A DNA stretch of 64,000 nt, taken from contig NZ_UFXX01000001.1 of NCBI RefSeq assembly GCF_900447535.1, forward strand, positions 2,294,001-2,358,000, read 5' to 3'. Below, piece by piece: positions 8,209 through 16,677 of this stretch (positions within the stretch are counted from its first letter, which is position 1; each line of letters opens with the position of its first letter). This DNA is from Dermacoccus nishinomiyaensis (GTDB lineage: Bacteria > Actinomycetota > Actinomycetes > Actinomycetales > Dermatophilaceae). The position numbers and the translations under genes are program-made. Under the pieces are notes generated by a model that saw nothing but the letters and a program-made list of their open reading frames with translations, had not been told where the DNA came from and searched no databases.

Positions 8209-9087
8209 TCAGCGGAGCAGGGCGTCCATCGGGTCGGGCCGGTCGAGTCGTTCGTCGAGCACGTCGTGGAGGTCGAGCTGCCGCAGGGAGCCGGGCTTGG
8301 TGCGGGCCGTCTCGATCTCGTCCCACGTTCGCGGCGTGGCGACGAACGGCCGGTTGCGGCCACGCAGCGACCATGGGGTGATGGTCGTCTTGGCCGCGAG
8401 GTTCTGCGACCAGTCGATGAACACCTTGCCGGGGCGTAGTGATTTCGTCATCTTCGCGGTGATGAGTTCGGGGCGCATCTCGGTGAGCTTCTCCGCGAGG
8501 GTGCGGGCGAACTCGCGAATGTCGTCACTCGAATGGGTGCCGTCGAGGCGTGCGTAGATCTGCATTCCTTTGCTGCCCGAGGTGACAGGAACGCTGGGCC
8601 AGCCCAGAGAACCGAGCAGTTCGCGCAGCATGACGGCGACCGCGGCGCATTCGTCGAGCCCCGCGGGAGCGCCCGGGTCGAGGTCGAGAACGATGCGGTC
8701 AGGATTTTCGCGTTCGCCATCCCGCCAGCGCCACTGGGGTGTGTGGAATTCGAGGGAGGCGAGGTTCGCGAAATAGCTGAGAGCGGCGACGGAATCGACG
8801 AACGGGTAGGTGACCTTGTCGATCTCTTCGCGTTCGATCCACTGCGGTGCGCCCGATGGGGTGTTCTTCTCGAAGAACTCGAGTTTTCCGACACCATGCG
8901 GAAAACGCAGCCGGGTGACTGGCCGGTCTTTCGTCTGCGCGAGAATTCGCGGTGCCACGCTCGCGTAATAGTGCAGTACCTCACCCTTCGTCGTCTCCGT
9001 CGCGGGGTACAGGATCTTGTCGAGATTCGTCAGGCGCAGCGTCCGCCCGTCGACCTCGACGACGGTGGGGCTCACCTCGGGGCTCAT
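8209..9087 (-). CDS. LigD-type NHEJ polymerase/primase, stand-alone
   Basis: 292 residues. Archaeo-eukaryotic-primase-like polymerase that fills gaps at double-strand breaks, normally one domain of LigD. The metal-binding DxD is in IVLDLDPG (D135, D137) and the nucleotide-binding block is TSGSKGMQIYARL (169-181). GKVFIDWSQN carries the third acidic residue. Its ATG overlaps the ligase stop (ATGA), so the two are translationally coupled. Together with the ligase and the divergent ku gene it makes a minimal NHEJ system in which LigD is split into separate proteins. The 3'-phosphoesterase domain of LigD is not in this locus. Confidence 0.9.
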   Translation of the reverse strand: MSPEVSPTVVEVDGRTLRLTNLDKILYPATETTKGEVLHYYASVAPRILAQTKDRPVTRLRFPHGVGKLEFFEKNTPSGAPQWIEREEIDKVTYPFVDSVAALSYFANLASLEFHTPQWRWRDGERENPDRIVLDLDPGAPAGLDECAAVAVMLRELLGSLGWPSVPVTSGSKGMQIYARLDGTHSSDDIREFARTLAEKLTEMRPELITAKMTKSLRPGKVFIDWSQNLAAKTTITPWSLRGRNRPFVATPRTWDEIETARTKPGSLRQLDLHDVLDERLDRPDPMDALLR

Positions 9088-10064
9088 GCGTCGTCCTCAC
9101 GTGCGGCGATGTCGAGGCGCAGCCCGGTGTATGCGGGCTGACGCAGCCGCCCGCCGGCGCTGCGCCCCAGGTGGGTGACGTCGACGAGGATCTCGGGGCG
9201 CACCCAGTGGGTGCCGACGGCGTCCTCCGCGGCGAGAGCATCGCGCGGCACGGCCGGCTCGGGCGCCGGCGTCAGCCACTCGAGCAGCGCGCGCCCGGCC
9301 GCGGCCGAGAATCCGGTGCCGACGCGTCCGCGATAGACGAGCTCGCCGTCGGCCCATTCGCCGACGAGGATCGCGCCCAGCGCGCCGACGGTGCCGTCGA
9401 CCGGTCGCCAACCGAGGACGACGAACGTCTCGCGGGTGCGGTGGACGCTCTTGAGCCAGTCCTCGCTGCGCACGCCCGGGCGATACGGTGAATCGACGCG
9501 CTTGCTGACGACGCCCTCGAGGCCCGCGTCACGGGTCGCGGCGAGCAGCGCGTCGCCGTCGTCATGCGCGGGCGACACCTGGATCGCGGAGGCCGTGGCG
9601 CTCGATCCGTCGTCGCCCGAGCCACCGATTCCGGCGCCGTCGAGCAGTTCACGACGCGCGCTCCACGGCAGGGTGATGACGTCGTGCCCGGCGGCGCGCA
9701 GCACGTCGAACGTCATGAGCTGCACAGGAGTTCGTGCGAGGGCCGCGGCTTCGTCGGGGCTGGCGGCGCGCATGCGTGAGCGTCCGCCGCCGGGGGCGAG
9801 TCGGTGCATGACGGCGCGGAAGTCGGGCCGCCCGTTCGTCAGGGCGACGAGCTCGCCGTCGAGGACGAGGTCGTCGAAGTCGCGCAGGCGTGAACCGGTG
9901 ATCTCGGGGAAGCGCGCGGAGCAGTCGGCGCCGGAGCGCGTCGCGATCGTCACCTCACCGCCGCGGACGGTGACGATGGCGCGGATGCCGTCCCACTTCA
10001 CCTCGTGGCGCCACGCGGGCCCGCACGGCACGTGAGGTGTCGGTGTCGCGAGCATCGGGCGCAT
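9084..10064 (-). CDS. ATP-dependent DNA ligase of NHEJ (LigD ligase domain type)
   Basis: 326 residues. Seals breaks using ATP. The adenylation motif EVKWDGIR has the nucleophilic Lys at 23, motif III is LVLDGELVAL, motif IV is LEGVVSKR and motif V is DWLKSVH. A C-terminal OB fold ends in a basic segment. Length fits a LigC or detached LigD ligase domain. ATG at 10064 is preceded by TAGGGT six bases upstream (10076-10071), so a leaderless message is likely. It is divergent from ku across 49 bases and overlaps the polymerase gene by four. Confidence 0.9.
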   Translation of the reverse strand: MRPMLATPTPHVPCGPAWRHEVKWDGIRAIVTVRGGEVTIATRSGADCSARFPEITGSRLRDFDDLVLDGELVALTNGRPDFRAVMHRLAPGGGRSRMRAASPDEAAALARTPVQLMTFDVLRAAGHDVITLPWSARRELLDGAGIGGSGDDGSSATASAIQVSPAHDDGDALLAATRDAGLEGVVSKRVDSPYRPGVRSEDWLKSVHRTRETFVVLGWRPVDGTVGALGAILVGEWADGELVYRGRVGTGFSAAAGRALLEWLTPAPEPAVPRDALAAEDAVGTHWVRPEILVDVTHLGRSAGGRLRQPAYTGLRLDIAAREDDA

Positions 10065-10113
10065 AGGCTCACCCTAGATGTGACACCGCACGAGCGAGAA
10101 GGGCGCGAAGGGC

Positions 10114-10908
10114 ATGCGAGCGATCTGGAAGGGTGCCGTCAGTTTCGGCCTCGTCAACGTGCCGGTACGTCTGTACTCGGCGACGGAGAACCACGACGTG
10201 CAGTTCCGTCAGGTGCACGAGAAGGACGGCGGACGCATCAAGTACCAGCGTGTCTGCTCGATCGACGGCGAGCAGGTCGCCTACAGCGACATCGCGAAGG
10301 GGTACGAGACGCCCGAGGGGCAGATGGTCGTGCTGACGGACGCCGACCTCGCCGACCTGCCGCTCGTCACGAGCAAGGAGATCGCCGTCGACCGGTTCGT
10401 GCCGGCCGAGCAGATCAGCCCGCTCGTGCTCGACAAGGTCTACTATCTCGAGCCCGACAAGGCGGCACTCAAGCCGTACGCCCTGCTGCGTAGCGCGCTC
10501 GAGGAGAGCGGGCGCGTCGCCGTCGTCACGGTGTCGTTGCGCACGCGCGTGACGGTGGCCGTCCTGCGCGTCGAGGGCAAGGCCATCGTCCTGCATACGT
10601 TGCTGTGGCCCGACGAGGTGCGCGAGCCCGACTTCGCCGTCCTCGAGGCAAAGGCGGAGGTGACGGATTCGGAGCAGGCGATGGCGGCGATGCTCGTCGA
10701 GTCGTTGTCGGGTGACTTCGACCCCGAGGCGTACGAGGACACCTACGAGCAGGCCGTGCGCGAGGTCGTCGAGGCCAAGCTCGCGGGCGGCGAGGTCAAG
10801 GAACCCGAAGACAAGCCGGAGGAGAGCGCCGAGGTCGTCGACCTGCTCGCCGCCCTGCAGGCCAGCGTCGACCGGGCCAAGAAAGCACGCGGCGAAGCAG
10901 CGAGCTGA
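10114..10908 (+). CDS. ku: Ku, double-strand break end-binding protein
   Basis: 264 residues, a normal bacterial Ku length. A homodimer threads onto DNA ends and recruits the ligase/polymerase. MRAIWKGAVSFGLVNVPV at the N-terminus is the family hallmark; the beta-barrel core runs to about residue 215. The C-terminus (about 228-264) is an acidic stretch followed by a short basic tail, the part that in other species contacts LigD. GCGAAGGGC precedes the ATG. Confidence 0.96.
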   Translation: MRAIWKGAVSFGLVNVPVRLYSATENHDVQFRQVHEKDGGRIKYQRVCSIDGEQVAYSDIAKGYETPEGQMVVLTDADLADLPLVTSKEIAVDRFVPAEQISPLVLDKVYYLEPDKAALKPYALLRSALEESGRVAVVTVSLRTRVTVAVLRVEGKAIVLHTLLWPDEVREPDFAVLEAKAEVTDSEQAMAAMLVESLSGDFDPEAYEDTYEQAVREVVEAKLAGGEVKEPEDKPEESAEVVDLLAALQASVDRAKKARGEAAS

Positions 10909-10947
10909 CGCGCTCAGCCGCGCTGGGCGCCGTGTGATACTCGGACG

Positions 10948-11454
10948 ATGATGGCGAACCCCGACGCGCCCGACGTCTACGACGCTTCGTTCGAGCAGCA
11001 GATCGGGGTGTTCATCGACCAGCACCGTGCCATGATCGCTGCGTCCCTCGACGGGTTGAGCGAGGCCGAGGCCCGACGTCGGCTCGTCCCGTCGAAGACG
11101 ACGCTGCTCGGCCTGGTGAAGCACGCGACGTTCGTCGAACGGGTCTGGTTCGAGGAGGCCCGTACAGGGCGCAGCCGTGCAGAACTCGGCCTGCAGCCCG
11201 GGCCCGACGAGTCGTTCGACCTGACGGACGCCGACACGTCGGCGTCCGTGCTCGACGTTTTCGCTCGCGCCTGCGAACGATCGCGACGCGCCGTGGATGG
11301 GGTGGGCGGCGACACCATCTGGTCAGGAAACCGGCGCGGCCCGTTGAGCGTTCGCTGGATCCTGCTCCACGTGCTTCGCGAGCATGCCCAGCACTGCGGG
11401 CACGCCGACATCCTGCGCGAACAGGTCCTCATGGAACGTAGCCGCTCGAGGTGA
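10948..11454 (+). CDS. DinB/DUF664-family protein
   Basis: 168 residues predicted to form the four-helix DinB bundle. HATFVERVWFEE and HVLREHAQHCGHADILREQ supply the three metal-binding histidines typical of DUF664 proteins related to mycothiol- or bacillithiol-dependent transferases. The substrate is unknown. ATG at 10948 (or the next ATG at 10951) follows an extended -10 TGTGATACT with six bases between, so translation is probably leaderless. It is 40 bases past ku but carries its own promoter-like hexamer. Confidence 0.8.
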   Translation: MMANPDAPDVYDASFEQQIGVFIDQHRAMIAASLDGLSEAEARRRLVPSKTTLLGLVKHATFVERVWFEEARTGRSRAELGLQPGPDESFDLTDADTSASVLDVFARACERSRRAVDGVGGDTIWSGNRRGPLSVRWILLHVLREHAQHCGHADILREQVLMERSRSR

Positions 11455-11526
11455 TCGCCTCGGCGCCCCGGCTGTTGGCGGCGCCGGCCATGTCGATCGG
11501 CGCGGAACGCCCCAGCGGGGCAGGTG

Positions 11527-12981
11527 TCAGCGGATGACGCGGACGACGCGGTTCGTCAGCAGGTCGTGGGCCGCACGTCTGACGAGCGCGTTGGCATCCG
11601 GGTGCTCGCCGAGGGTTGCGGTGCAGACGTCGACGAGGTCAGCCAGCGAGCGGGGGCCGTCGAGCAGCGTCAGGTGGATGACGGCGCCGAGACCGTGCAG
11701 GTGCGCGGGCGTCGAGCCGATGAGCGTCAGCACCTCGAGCGCGTCCTCGTCGACGAGGGCGTCGACGAAGGGTGCGAGCGTCAGAACGGTGTCGTTGGTC
11801 AGGGCCTCGGCGCTGTCCGCAGGGCTCGCGACGGGATCCTCGCGCGTGGCGAAGGCGCGATCATCGTCGCCATCGCCGGCCGTGACGGCGGCATCCAGCG
11901 TCGCCGACGCGAGCGGCACGTATGGGTCGACGTCGGGCTGCTGCGTCCACCACGTGCCGGGCACGTGACGCCAGAACGGCTCCTGCGGCGCCAGCGTGAA
12001 CACGTCGCGCAAGAGGGGGAGCGTGTCGGCGATCTCGCGATAACGCAGACGTTGGACGCCGCCGCCGGCGAGGGCTATCCGGGCGAGCAGGTCGAGGCAA
12101 CCGTCGATCTGCGGCATCGCCGACGACTGCGGCAGGATGAGCGTCAACGCCTCGAACAGCGGCATCTCGCTCAGCTCTGCCTCGCCGGGCTCGTGAGTGC
12201 CGGCGCTGTTGTCGTCCTCGGCATCGATACGGTCGGGCGCGGTGCGCTTGGCGTCAGCTTCCGCATCGCCGCCGTTGACGCTCTCGTCAGGGCGGGCGTC
12301 GTCACGAATGCGGTCGAGCAGGACGAGCGGCCCGAGCCGCAACGCGCCCTCACGAGGCGGCGCCATGTCGAGGTCTTCGGGGCAGTGCTGCGTCTTGACG
12401 CCGGAGACACCCGGGTTGACGAGCACCGACAGCGGCTTGGGGTAGGGCATGACGTCACGGCGGTCGTTGAAGATGAGCGTCTCGTCGGTGACGTAGCCGT
12501 AGCCGTGCGTGCAGTAGTGCTGCGTCGCCGTCGTCTTGCCGGTGCCCGACGCTGCGAACAGGCCGGCAACGACGCCCGTGTCGGGGTCGCAGACTCCACC
12601 GGCGTGGAGCATGACAAACTCGCCCGCACGCGCCGAGATGGCGCGGCCGGTGAGCGTCGTCGTCAGCGTGTAGTCGCCGGTGTCGGAGCCGCTGCCGGGG
12701 GCGTCATCGATTCGATCGACGGTGATCGTCTTTGCGATGTCGACCGGCTCGACCTCAGCCGTCCCGGCTGCTCGCAAGCCTGCGGCGCTCTCGCTGCCGA
12801 CCGAACTGCCACCCGGACCCACCCGATGTGGCGCGCTCGGCAAGGGCGCGATCGTGCGCTGTGACGGCGCGTCCGGGCGGCACCAGTGCCACTGACGCGC
12901 GACGGCGTCACGACGCTCGGGCTGCACGTTCACCGCGAAGTCGAGGCCGAAGACGCGAAGCTCGAGGGGGCCGTCAGTCAC
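11527..12981 (-). CDS. HPr-kinase-like / PqqD-like fusion protein
   Basis: 484 residues of an unusual make-up. Residues ~105-225 resemble the HprK/P kinase core: Walker A GLFAASGTGKTT (140-151) and a possible acidic pair in VTDETLIF (165-172). Residues ~415-484 resemble PqqD, a peptide-binding winged helix (LHGLGAVIHLTLLDGPRSLADLV then a second helical pair). Between and before them are Asp/Ala/Ser-rich segments (47-80, 230-268, 370-392) likely to be disordered. HprK-like kinases and PqqD domains both occur in peptide-modification clusters such as those for lasso peptides, but no precursor, cyclase or protease gene is nearby. Substrate unknown. GTG start at 12981 has TAGGCT six bases upstream. 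Confidence 0.65.
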   Translation of the reverse strand: MTDGPLELRVFGLDFAVNVQPERRDAVARQWHWCRPDAPSQRTIAPLPSAPHRVGPGGSSVGSESAAGLRAAGTAEVEPVDIAKTITVDRIDDAPGSGSDTGDYTLTTTLTGRAISARAGEFVMLHAGGVCDPDTGVVAGLFAASGTGKTTATQHYCTHGYGYVTDETLIFNDRRDVMPYPKPLSVLVNPGVSGVKTQHCPEDLDMAPPREGALRLGPLVLLDRIRDDARPDESVNGGDAEADAKRTAPDRIDAEDDNSAGTHEPGEAELSEMPLFEALTLILPQSSAMPQIDGCLDLLARIALAGGGVQRLRYREIADTLPLLRDVFTLAPQEPFWRHVPGTWWTQQPDVDPYVPLASATLDAAVTAGDGDDDRAFATREDPVASPADSAEALTNDTVLTLAPFVDALVDEDALEVLTLIGSTPAHLHGLGAVIHLTLLDGPRSLADLVDVCTATLGEHPDANALVRRAAHDLLTNRVVRVIR

Positions 12982-13171
12982 GTGTCCAGCCTATCCGTGA
13001 CGACCGTCATGGGTGGGGCAGACCCACGAGGGCATGCGCCCCTGCCGACCGGGATCGGGGCGCGAGGTTCCGCCCTGGGCGAACGCAGCAGCCAAACGCG
13101 CCCGGAGCGGAACACGGCGGGCACACGCGGCGTTGGCACCTTCGAAGACCGGTGGTGGATGCGGCGTCACG

Positions 13172-13200
13172 CTGACGTCGTCACCCGCCCCGGCTAGCAT
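13172..13200 (+). promoter_or_regulatory. Probable clpC promoter
   Basis: CTGACG (13172-13177), 17 bases, then TAGCAT (13195-13200), fitting a primary-sigma promoter. Transcription would start about 24 bases before the clpC ATG, leaving room for its ribosome site. Confidence 0.45.
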
Positions 13201-13230
13201 CGTGTGAGATCTCGGCATCGAGGAGATGAC

Positions 13231-15855
13231 ATGTTCGAACGGTTCACCGACCGCGCCCGTCGGGTCGTGGTGCTCGCGCAAGAAGAAGCGCGCATGCTCA
13301 ACCACAACTACATCGGCACGGAGCACATCCTCCTGGGCCTCATCCACGAAGGGGAGGGCGTCGCCGCGAAGGCGCTCGAATCCCTGGGTATCTCGCTGGA
13401 CGCCGTCCGCGAGCAGGTTCAGGAGATCATCGGCCAGGGGCAGCAGACGCAGTCCGGCCACATTCCCTTCACGCCGCGCGCGAAGAAGGTTCTCGAGCTG
13501 TCCCTGCGCGAGGGGCTGCAGCTCGGTCACAGCTACATCGGCACCGAGCACATCCTGCTCGGCCTGATCCGCGAGGGTGAGGGCGTCGCCGCGCAGGTGC
13601 TCGTCAAGCTCGGCGCAGACCTGTCGACGGTGCGCACCACCGTCATCCAGCTTTTGTCCGGATACCAGGGCAAGGGCGAGCCGCAGGCCGCGGGCGTCGG
13701 CGCGTCGTCGTCGGGTGGCCCCGCCGAGGGCACCCCGGCCGGTTCGACGGTGCTCGACCAGTTCGGTCGCAACCTCACGCAGGCTGCCCGTGAGGGCAAG
13801 CTCGACCCGGTCATCGGGCGTGAGAAGGAGATCGAGCGCGTCATGCAGGTGCTGTCGCGCCGTACCAAGAACAACCCGGTGCTCATCGGTGAGCCCGGCG
13901 TCGGCAAGACCGCCGTCGTCGAGGGTCTTGCCGCTGACATCGTCACAGGTGACGTGCCGGAGACACTCAAGGACAAGCACCTCTACACCCTCGACCTCGG
14001 CTCGCTCGTCGCCGGTTCGCGCTACCGCGGTGACTTCGAGGAGCGCCTCAAGAAGGTGCTCAAGGAGATCCGCACGCGTGGCGACATCATCCTGTTCATC
14101 GACGAGATCCACAGCCTCGTCGGTGCCGGTGCGGCCGAGGGTGCCATCGACGCTGCCTCGATCCTGAAGCCGATGTTGGCTCGTGGCGAGCTGCAGACGA
14201 TCGGTGCGACGACGCTCGATGAGTACCGCAAGCACATCGAGAAGGACGCGGCGCTCGAGCGCCGGTTCCAGCCGATCCAGGTCAACGAGCCGACGATCCC
14301 GCAGGCCATCGAGATCCTCAAGGGTCTGCGCGACCGCTATGAGGCGCACCACCGCGTCACGATCACGGACGCCGCGCTCGTCGGGGCCGTCAACATGGCC
14401 GACCGGTACATCACCGACCGCTTCCTGCCGGACAAGGCGATCGACCTCATCGATGAGGCGGGCGCGCGTCTGCGGATCCGTCGCATGACGGCTCCGCCGG
14501 AGCTGCGCGAGTTCGACGAGAAGATCGCTCACGTGCGTCGTGAGAAGGAATCGGCCATCGACAGCCAGGACTTCGAGAAGGCCGCTGCCCTGCGTGACGA
14601 CGAGCGCAAGCTCGTCGAGGAGAAGGAGGCCAAGGAGAAGGAGTGGAAGGCCGGCGACGTCGATCTCGCCGCCGTCCTCGACGAGGAGCTCGTCGCAGAG
14701 GTTCTCGCCGCGTCGACCGGTATCCCCGTGTTCAAGCTGACGGAGGAGGAGTCCTCGCGTCTGCTGCGCATGGAGGACGAGCTGCACAAGCGCGTCATCG
14801 GCAACGACGACGCCATCAAGGCGCTGTCGCAGGCCATCCGACGCACGCGTGCGGGCCTCAAGGACCCGCGCCGTCCCGGTGGTTCGTTCATCTTCGCCGG
14901 CCCGACGGGTGTCGGCAAGACGGAGCTCGCCAAGTCGCTCGCCGAGTTCCTCTTCGGTGACGAGGACGCGCTCATCACGCTCGACATGTCCGAGTACGCG
15001 GAGAAGCACACCGTCTCGCGTCTGTTCGGTTCGCCCCCCGGCTACGTCGGCTACGAAGAGGGTGGCCAGCTGACGGAGAAGGTGCGTCGCAAGCCGTTCT
15101 CGGTCGTGCTGTTCGACGAGGTGGAGAAGGCTCACGCCGACATCTTCAACTCGCTGCTGCAGATCCTGGAGGACGGCCGCCTGACCGACAGCCAGGGCCG
15201 CGTCGTCGACTTCAAGAACACCGTCATCATCATGACGACGAACCTCGGCACGCGCGACATCGCGAAGGGCGTCTCCCTCGGCTTCGCCGCGGGCAACGAC
15301 CAGCGCAGCAACTACGACCGGATGAAGGCGAAGGTCGGCGAGGAGCTCAAGCAGCACTTCCGTCCCGAGTTCCTCAACCGTGTCGACGACACGATCGTGT
15401 TCCCGCAGCTGTCGCAGGCCGAGATCGTCGAGATCGTCGACCTCATGGTCGCGAAGCTCGACGAGCGCCTCAAGGATCAGGACATGGCGATCGAGCTCAC
15501 GCAGGGCGCGAAGGATCTGCTCGCAAAGCGCGGGTACGACCCGGCTCTCGGTGCACGTCCGCTGCGTCGCACGATCCAGCGCGAGATCGAGGACCAGCTG
15601 TCCGAGAAGATCCTCTTCGGCGAGATCTCGAAGGGCGACCTCGTGCTCGTCGACGTCGAGGGCGAAGGCAAGGAGGCGACGTTCACGTTCTCCGGCACGC
15701 CGATCTCGCTGTCGAAGCACACGCGGGCGTCTGACAAGGTCGACACCGACATGAAGGGCGCGACGCCGAGCAGTGACGACCTGTCGGGTCCGATCGACTT
15801 CGGTGGCGCCGTCGGCGGTGGTCCCGGTGGCGGCGAAGGCGCTGCCGCGGTCTGA
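13231..15855 (+). CDS. clpC: ClpC AAA+ unfoldase of the Clp protease
   Basis: 874 residues. Hexameric ATPase that unfolds proteins and feeds them to ClpP. Two Clp-N repeats occupy ~1-145. The first AAA module has Walker [10 protein letters not shown] (220-228). The UVR domain (about 429-463, [19 protein letters not shown] onward) marks ClpC rather than ClpA/B. The second AAA module has GPTGVGKTE (557-565). The last ~40 residues are Gly-rich, with an aspartate cluster. An in-frame GTG exists at 13204, but GAGGAGATGAC places the start at the ATG at 13231. A perfect 16-bp hairpin follows. Confidence 0.97.
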   Translation: MFERFTDRARRVVVLAQEEARMLNHNYIGTEHILLGLIHEGEGVAAKALESLGISLDAVREQVQEIIGQGQQTQSGHIPFTPRAKKVLELSLREGLQLGHSYIGTEHILLGLIREGEGVAAQVLVKLGADLSTVRTTVIQLLSGYQGKGEPQAAGVGASSSGGPAEGTPAGSTVLDQFGRNLTQAAREGKLDPVIGREKEIERVMQVLSRRTKNNPVLIGEPGVGKTAVVEGLAADIVTGDVPETLKDKHLYTLDLGSLVAGSRYRGDFEERLKKVLKEIRTRGDIILFIDEIHSLVGAGAAEGAIDAASILKPMLARGELQTIGATTLDEYRKHIEKDAALERRFQPIQVNEPTIPQAIEILKGLRDRYEAHHRVTITDAALVGAVNMADRYITDRFLPDKAIDLIDEAGARLRIRRMTAPPELREFDEKIAHVRREKESAIDSQDFEKAAALRDDERKLVEEKEAKEKEWKAGDVDLAAVLDEELVAEVLAASTGIPVFKLTEEESSRLLRMEDELHKRVIGNDDAIKALSQAIRRTRAGLKDPRRPGGSFIFAGPTGVGKTELAKSLAEFLFGDEDALITLDMSEYAEKHTVSRLFGSPPGYVGYEEGGQLTEKVRRKPFSVVLFDEVEKAHADIFNSLLQILEDGRLTDSQGRVVDFKNTVIIMTTNLGTRDIAKGVSLGFAAGNDQRSNYDRMKAKVGEELKQHFRPEFLNRVDDTIVFPQLSQAEIVEIVDLMVAKLDERLKDQDMAIELTQGAKDLLAKRGYDPALGARPLRRTIQREIEDQLSEKILFGEISKGDLVLVDVEGEGKEATFTFSGTPISLSKHTRASDKVDTDMKGATPSSDDLSGPIDFGGAVGGGPGGGEGAAAV

Positions 15856-15894
15856 TCGACGTTCCGACCGTGTCTGATGCGCGGTGACCTGTGC

Positions 15895-15932
15895 GGTGCG
15901 GCCCGCCTCCCTGGGGGGAGGCGGGCCGCACC
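15895..15932 (+). terminator. clpC terminator
   Basis: GGTGCGGCCCGCCTCC (15895-15910) and GGAGGCGGGCCGCACC (15917-15932), a perfect 16-bp stem with loop CTGGGG, 40 bases past the clpC stop. Confidence 0.75.
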
Positions 15933-16019
15933 GTCGTGTTCTCGTCGGGTGGGCTTGACGGGGTTCGTCAGCTGGGACGCGCGGCTGCGGCCCCGAAGCG
16001 AGTGCCTAGGGTGGAGTGC

Positions 16020-16520
16020 ATGAGTTCCGTCGTGCTTCGCCGTGCCCGCGCCGCCGATGTGCGAGGCATCCGACGGCTCGTGACGCCGTACGTGGAGTCG
16101 AAGGCGATCGTCGACAAACCGGCCGTCAGCTACTACGAGAACCTGAGCGAGTTCATCGTCGCCGAGCTCGACGACGACATCGTCGGATGCGGTGCGCTGC
16201 ACGTCATGTGGGAGGACGTCGCGGAGGTGCGAACGCTCGCCGTGTCCGGCGACGTCCGCGGCCACGGCGTCGGAGGGCGCCTGCTCGACGCCCTCATCCA
16301 CCAGGCGCGTATCATCGGCGTCGACCGCGTGTTCTGCCTGACGTTCGAGACCGCCTTCTTCGCGCGCCACGGGTTCGTCGAGATCGAAGGCATCCCGATC
16401 GAGCGAACCGTCTACGACGAACTGCTGCAGTCGTACGACGAAGGTGTCGCCGAATTCCTCGACCTCGACCGCGTCAAGCCCAACACCCTCGGCAACACGC
16501 GCATGCTGCTGACGCTCTGA
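16020..16520 (+). CDS. argA: Amino-acid N-acetyltransferase (ArgA, short actinobacterial type)
   Basis: 166 residues, a single GNAT domain. It matches in detail the mycobacterial N-acetylglutamate synthase Rv2747: GCGALHVMWEDVAEVRTLAV, RGHGVGGRLLDAL (acetyl-CoA loop), VFCLTFETAFFARHGFVEIEG and the C-terminal YDEGVAEFLDLDRVKPN. It would acetylate glutamate (or glutamine) as the first step of arginine synthesis, although other arg genes are elsewhere. ATG at 16020 is preceded by TAGGGT (16007-16012) seven bases upstream; the nearer GGAG is too close to act as a ribosome site, so leaderless translation is likely. Confidence 0.9.
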   Translation: MSSVVLRRARAADVRGIRRLVTPYVESKAIVDKPAVSYYENLSEFIVAELDDDIVGCGALHVMWEDVAEVRTLAVSGDVRGHGVGGRLLDALIHQARIIGVDRVFCLTFETAFFARHGFVEIEGIPIERTVYDELLQSYDEGVAEFLDLDRVKPNTLGNTRMLLTL

Positions 16521-16544
16521 CGCTCGGAAGAGCGCGGTTGAGCA

Positions 16545-16552
16545 AAACGTTT
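16545..16552 (+). promoter_or_regulatory. Possible LacI/GntR-type operator half-way to gntP
   Basis: AAACGTTT, with a central CG, stands in an otherwise GC-rich spacer 126 bases before gntP. LacI-family gluconate repressors bind CG-centred palindromes of this kind. The match is short and there is no regulator gene beside it, so this is only a candidate. Confidence 0.25.
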
Positions 16553-16677
16553 GTTGTCCATTCGTCAGCCGATGCAGAGGTGCATGCATGGGTTCGACGA
16601 CTACTGTGAGCCGGTTGGCCGTTCTTGGACGAGTGGCCGCGCCTCATTGACCACCCATCAGGGAAGGGCCATCGCAC

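Noticed and set aside
12991-15720. 909-codon open frame antisense to clpC
   Set aside because: It is the shadow of a strongly conserved high-GC gene. Its translation is Arg/Asp/Leu-rich with no family resemblance and no start signals.
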